Positions 61,762 through 64,000 of a DNA stretch of 64,000 nt are shown here, in pieces (within the stretch, counting starts at the first letter, position 1; every line of letters begins with the position of its first letter). A program made the translations under genes and the position numbers. The notes under the pieces were generated by a model, which worked only from the letters and a program-made list of their open reading frames with translations, was not told the origin of the DNA and ran no database searches. The stretch comes from an uncultured Collinsella sp. Lineage in GTDB: Bacteria > Actinomycetota > Coriobacteriia > Coriobacteriales > Coriobacteriaceae. The stretch lies in contig CAKURW010000002.1 of the NCBI GenBank assembly GCA_934675795.1, positions 32,561 to 96,560 on the forward strand. Reading direction: 5' to 3'.

Positions 61762-61795
61762 TATGTGCGCAGGTAGCATTTCAAAGCAGGGGCTT

Positions 61796-62707
61796 TTAAG
61801 CGCGTGCCGCTTGGGCGATGCCAGCCTTGGCGCTTGCGCGTTTGCCGACGAGTTCGCAAAATAGCGCGCCGCCGATGATAAGTGCGGCACCCATCAGACG
61901 GACCGGTGTTATGGCTTCGCCTAAAAGGACGGCGGAGAATACAACGGCCGAAAGCGGCTCGAGGTAGCCGACAACCGCGACGGTCTGGACGGGCAGCTTG
62001 GCGACGGCACTAAAGTAGAGCAGGCAACCGATGCCAGTGTTGACGACGCCGAGCATGGCGACGGCGCGCCAATCAATACCGGCGGCGACGCCGGCGGACA
62101 GGAATAAGGGAGCGCCCTGCGTGATGAGCGTAAGGACCAGCGCGGTCACAAAGGCGGCGCTCACCTGGAGCGTGGAGTTCTCGAGGCCTTCGATGTGTGG
62201 CGCACCCTTGCTAGCGATGACCATCAGCGCATAGCAAAATGCCGAGGCGATGCCGCAGGCGATACCCGCAATGGGCATGTTGCCGCCTAGACCTTGTGCT
62301 GCAATGAGAAAAGCACCGCAAGCAACGGCGATAAAGCCGGCGATTTTGCCACCGGTCAGCTTTTCGCCAAAGATGAGCGGGGAGAGCGCCATGACAATGA
62401 TAGGGCCGCAGTAGTACAGCAGCGAGGATATGCCGACGCCGATCGTCTGGTAGGCGCGGAACAGAAAAATCCAGCTGGCGCCCAGTGCGGCTCCCGAGAG
62501 GAGGAGGGCTGCGGTTTCGCGGGGGCGAGATGGCGCCTGCAACTTATGGCGTTGCGTAGTGACGAGGATGACAACGAGTGAGAGCGCACCCAAAAACGTG
62601 CGCAGGAGCACGATGTCGGAGCTCGGCAGCGCGATGGTGGCGGCGATGATGCCGTTGGAGCCAAACAATAGCAATGCTGCTAAGTACGTAAACAGTCCGT
62701 TGTTCAT
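61796..62707 (-). CDS. EamA-family (DMT superfamily) transporter
   Basis: A 303-residue ten-helix transporter (repeat 1 opens YLAALLLFGSNGIIAA; repeat 2 includes GYLEPLSAVVFSAVLLGEAITP). GAGGGG lies about ten bases before the ATG. It is divergent from a LysR regulator 118 bases away, repeating the arrangement at 22.2-24.1 kb. The final residues are basic and cytoplasmic. Substrate unknown; an exporter of amino acids or related metabolites is likely. Confidence 0.9.
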   Translation of the reverse strand: MNNGLFTYLAALLLFGSNGIIAATIALPSSDIVLLRTFLGALSLVVILVTTQRHKLQAPSRPRETAALLLSGAALGASWIFLFRAYQTIGVGISSLLYYCGPIIVMALSPLIFGEKLTGGKIAGFIAVACGAFLIAAQGLGGNMPIAGIACGIASAFCYALMVIASKGAPHIEGLENSTLQVSAAFVTALVLTLITQGAPLFLSAGVAAGIDWRAVAMLGVVNTGIGCLLYFSAVAKLPVQTVAVVGYLEPLSAVVFSAVLLGEAITPVRLMGAALIIGGALFCELVGKRASAKAGIAQAARA

Positions 62708-62737
62708 GCGCTGACATCCCCTCTATATCCGAGCATG

Positions 62738-62754
62738 TTCACTATGGGTGAACT
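62738..62754. promoter_or_regulatory. Candidate LysR-type operator
   Basis: GTTCAC-TATGG-GTGAAC is a perfect inverted repeat containing T-N11-A, located in the divergent EamA/LysR intergenic region. Confidence 0.55.
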
Positions 62755-62825
62755 GGCTTTAGAAGAAAAGCGAATATAATGCATGGATAACATGACAAAG
62801 ACTCATGCAAAGGTGGAGGGGTGCC

Positions 62826-63683
62826 GTGGAAACGAATATTCAAAAGATGCAGGTGCTGCTCGAGACCGTGCGTGCCGGCAGCTTTACGCGTGCTGCAGAG
62901 CGGTTGAGCTATTCGCAGTCGGGCGTGAGCCGCATGGTGGGCGACCTTGAGGCAGACTGGGGTTTTAAGGTGCTTGATCGCAGCCGCGAGGGCGTGGTGC
63001 TTTCTGCCGACGGGCGGCAGGTCATGCCGGCAGTCGAGGCGTTATGCGAAGAGTTTGGCCGCCTACAGCGACGGGTGGATGAGATGCGTGGGCTCATGCG
63101 CGGCAAGATCTGCATCGGTACGTTTTCGAGCGTGGCGACCCACGTGCTGCCGCCGGTGATCGCGCGCTTTCGCGCCGATCATCCGGACGTCGATTACGAG
63201 CTGTTGATGGGTGATTACTCCGAGATTGAGCAATGGGTGGCGGAAGGCCGCTGCGACCTGGGCTTTATTCCGCGCGAGCCACGCGGCGCCGGCATGGCGT
63301 CGCGGCCGTTGGTGCAAGACGAGCTGATGGCCGTGGTGCCAGCGGACTCCTCGCTTGCCACCGCGGAGGTCGTTTCCCTTGCCGATTTGGCCAACGAGCA
63401 GTTTATTCTGCTGGAACGCGGTGGCGACGACGAGATTACGCCGCTGTTTCGCCGCGCGGGCCTGACGGTGCGCTCAAAACTGTCGACCTGGGATGACTAT
63501 GCGATTATGGCCATGGTCGAGGACGGTTTGGGCGTGAGCATTCTTCCGGCGCTCATCTTGCGCCGCTGCCAGTTCGATATTGCCGTGCGCCCGCTCGAGG
63601 GACATCCTCATCGCCAGATTAATGCCATATATCGCACGGCTGACGTTTCTCTTGCGGCGGCTCGTTTCCTTGAATATCTCTAA
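62826..63683 (+). CDS. LysR-family transcriptional regulator
   Basis: A 285-residue regulator with the helix-turn-helix SFTRAAERLSYSQSGVSRMVGDLE and a LysR substrate domain from about residue 90 (ICIGTFSSVATHVLPPVI). The start is GTG with GGAGGGG about five bases upstream. An ATG seven codons earlier lacks a site. It likely activates the divergent EamA exporter. DDYAIMAMVEDGLGVSIL near the C-terminus closely matches the LysR at 23261. Confidence 0.92.
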   Translation: METNIQKMQVLLETVRAGSFTRAAERLSYSQSGVSRMVGDLEADWGFKVLDRSREGVVLSADGRQVMPAVEALCEEFGRLQRRVDEMRGLMRGKICIGTFSSVATHVLPPVIARFRADHPDVDYELLMGDYSEIEQWVAEGRCDLGFIPREPRGAGMASRPLVQDELMAVVPADSSLATAEVVSLADLANEQFILLERGGDDEITPLFRRAGLTVRSKLSTWDDYAIMAMVEDGLGVSILPALILRRCQFDIAVRPLEGHPHRQINAIYRTADVSLAAARFLEYL

Positions 63684-63742
63684 AAGCGCGTACCTGTTGT
63701 CCACTTTGGGACAATTCTCGGGGCTCGGTACATTTTCTTATG

Positions 63743-63825
63743 AAATTGAACTTTCGGATAATGCGTCGCGCTATACTGCTGCCTAAATTGAACTCAGGTT
63801 CAATTCGTGTTCTATAAATTGAACT
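63743..63825 (+). promoter_or_regulatory. Operator region with three AAATTGAACT boxes
   Basis: AAATTGAACT occurs at 63743, 63785 and 63816. The middle copy is half of a perfect palindrome, AATTGAACTCAGGTTCAATT (63786-63805). A TATACT -10-like box lies at 63772. The symmetric sites just ahead of an XRE regulator gene suggest autoregulation. Confidence 0.6.
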
Positions 63826-63845
63826 TTGCCAGCAAGGAGGTTCCT

Positions 63846-64000
63846 GTGGCCCAAGAGACGTTTTGCGATCGCCTGCGACAGACTATGTCCAATCGCGACG
63901 TTCGCCAGTCGGACGTAATCCGCGCATCGGAGATGCTCGGCAAAAAACTCGGCAAGAGTCAGATGAGCCAATATGTGAGCGGCAAGACGATCCCGCGGCG
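63846..64000 (+). CDS. XRE-family helix-turn-helix regulator (5' part)
   Basis: The first 51 codons of a gene cut by the window end. They encode a Cro/C1-type DNA-binding domain (RLRQTMSNRDVRQSDVIRASEMLG, then KLGKSQMSQYVSGKTIPRR). The start is GTG with AAGGAGGT four or five bases upstream. The upstream palindrome and direct repeats are probable binding sites. Its remaining domains and regulon lie outside the window. Confidence 0.82.
   Translation, partial: MAQETFCDRLRQTMSNRDVRQSDVIRASEMLGKKLGKSQMSQYVSGKTIPR

Noticed and set aside
61638-61795. c-di-AMP (ydaO) riboswitch before kup
   Set aside because: The leader is too short and shows none of the conserved core segments.

Overview
The window reads as chromosomal DNA of a high-GC anaerobic gut actinobacterium of the class Coriobacteriia, most likely Collinsella. 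This is inferred from gene content and style, not from a marker gene. Pointers are a choloylglycine/bile salt hydrolase, LAATG-type cell-wall sorting signals, an abundance of EamA and MATE exporters, a NimA-like flavoprotein, an EFR1 ferredoxin-flavodoxin, TACAAT-type -10 boxes, frequent GTG starts and short palindromic intergenic repeats. No rRNA, tRNA, prophage or CRISPR locus was recognised.

Layout. 1-4.7 kb: tRNA modification (Dus, TrmO), a glutaredoxin/TipAS-regulator pair and a MalY/PatB lyase. 4.8-11.2 kb: two hybrid sensor kinases with periplasmic solute-binding modules, one paired with a separate lipoprotein and one BvgS-like with fused domains, around a PNPOx-like flavoprotein. 11.4-14.7 kb: small K+ channel, LOG-family protein, ClC chloride channel, EFR1 protein. 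14.7-17.7 kb: EamA transporter and a YtrA-type GntR/ABC exporter operon. 17.79-18.00 kb: six 15-bp repeats in strictly alternating orientation with 25-26 bp spacers, just upstream of prfC. 19.8-21.4 kb: a candidate preQ1 riboswitch ahead of a VUT/YhhQ transporter, then an SDR. 21.4-29.1 kb: ung, EamA/LysR pair, MATE, RlmA-like and RsmJ methyltransferases, small proteins, GNAT. 29.4-35.1 kb: Tet(M)-like translational GTPase, AAA ATPase and a UvrA2-type protein lacking the UvrB-binding region. 35.1-43.7 kb: TrmL, COG0523 GTPase, an ArsC-like protein without the usual cysteine, flavoprotein, two GGDEF/EAL proteins, patatin. 43.7-45.9 kb: TPP-riboswitch-controlled thiM-thiamine-binding protein-thiE operon. 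45.9-51.2 kb: HAD phosphatase, LysR with a MetE-like methyltransferase, uracil permease, esterase. 51.3-57.5 kb: two tandem paralogous beta-helix surface proteins, an IS200-type element and an NCS2 purine permease; a 15-codon copy of the permease 3' end between the paralogues records how they were duplicated. 57.7-64 kb: deformylase-like protein, bile salt hydrolase, Kup, a second EamA/LysR pair, and the start of an XRE regulator behind a palindromic operator.

Together the genes describe a host-associated fermenter that senses extracellular solutes, salvages queuosine precursors, thiamine, purines and uracil rather than making them, deconjugates bile salts and displays wall-anchored proteins. 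Most genes are single or in 2-3-gene operons separated by strong hairpin terminators. Three families of GGGAC-containing palindromes punctuate the intergenic spaces.
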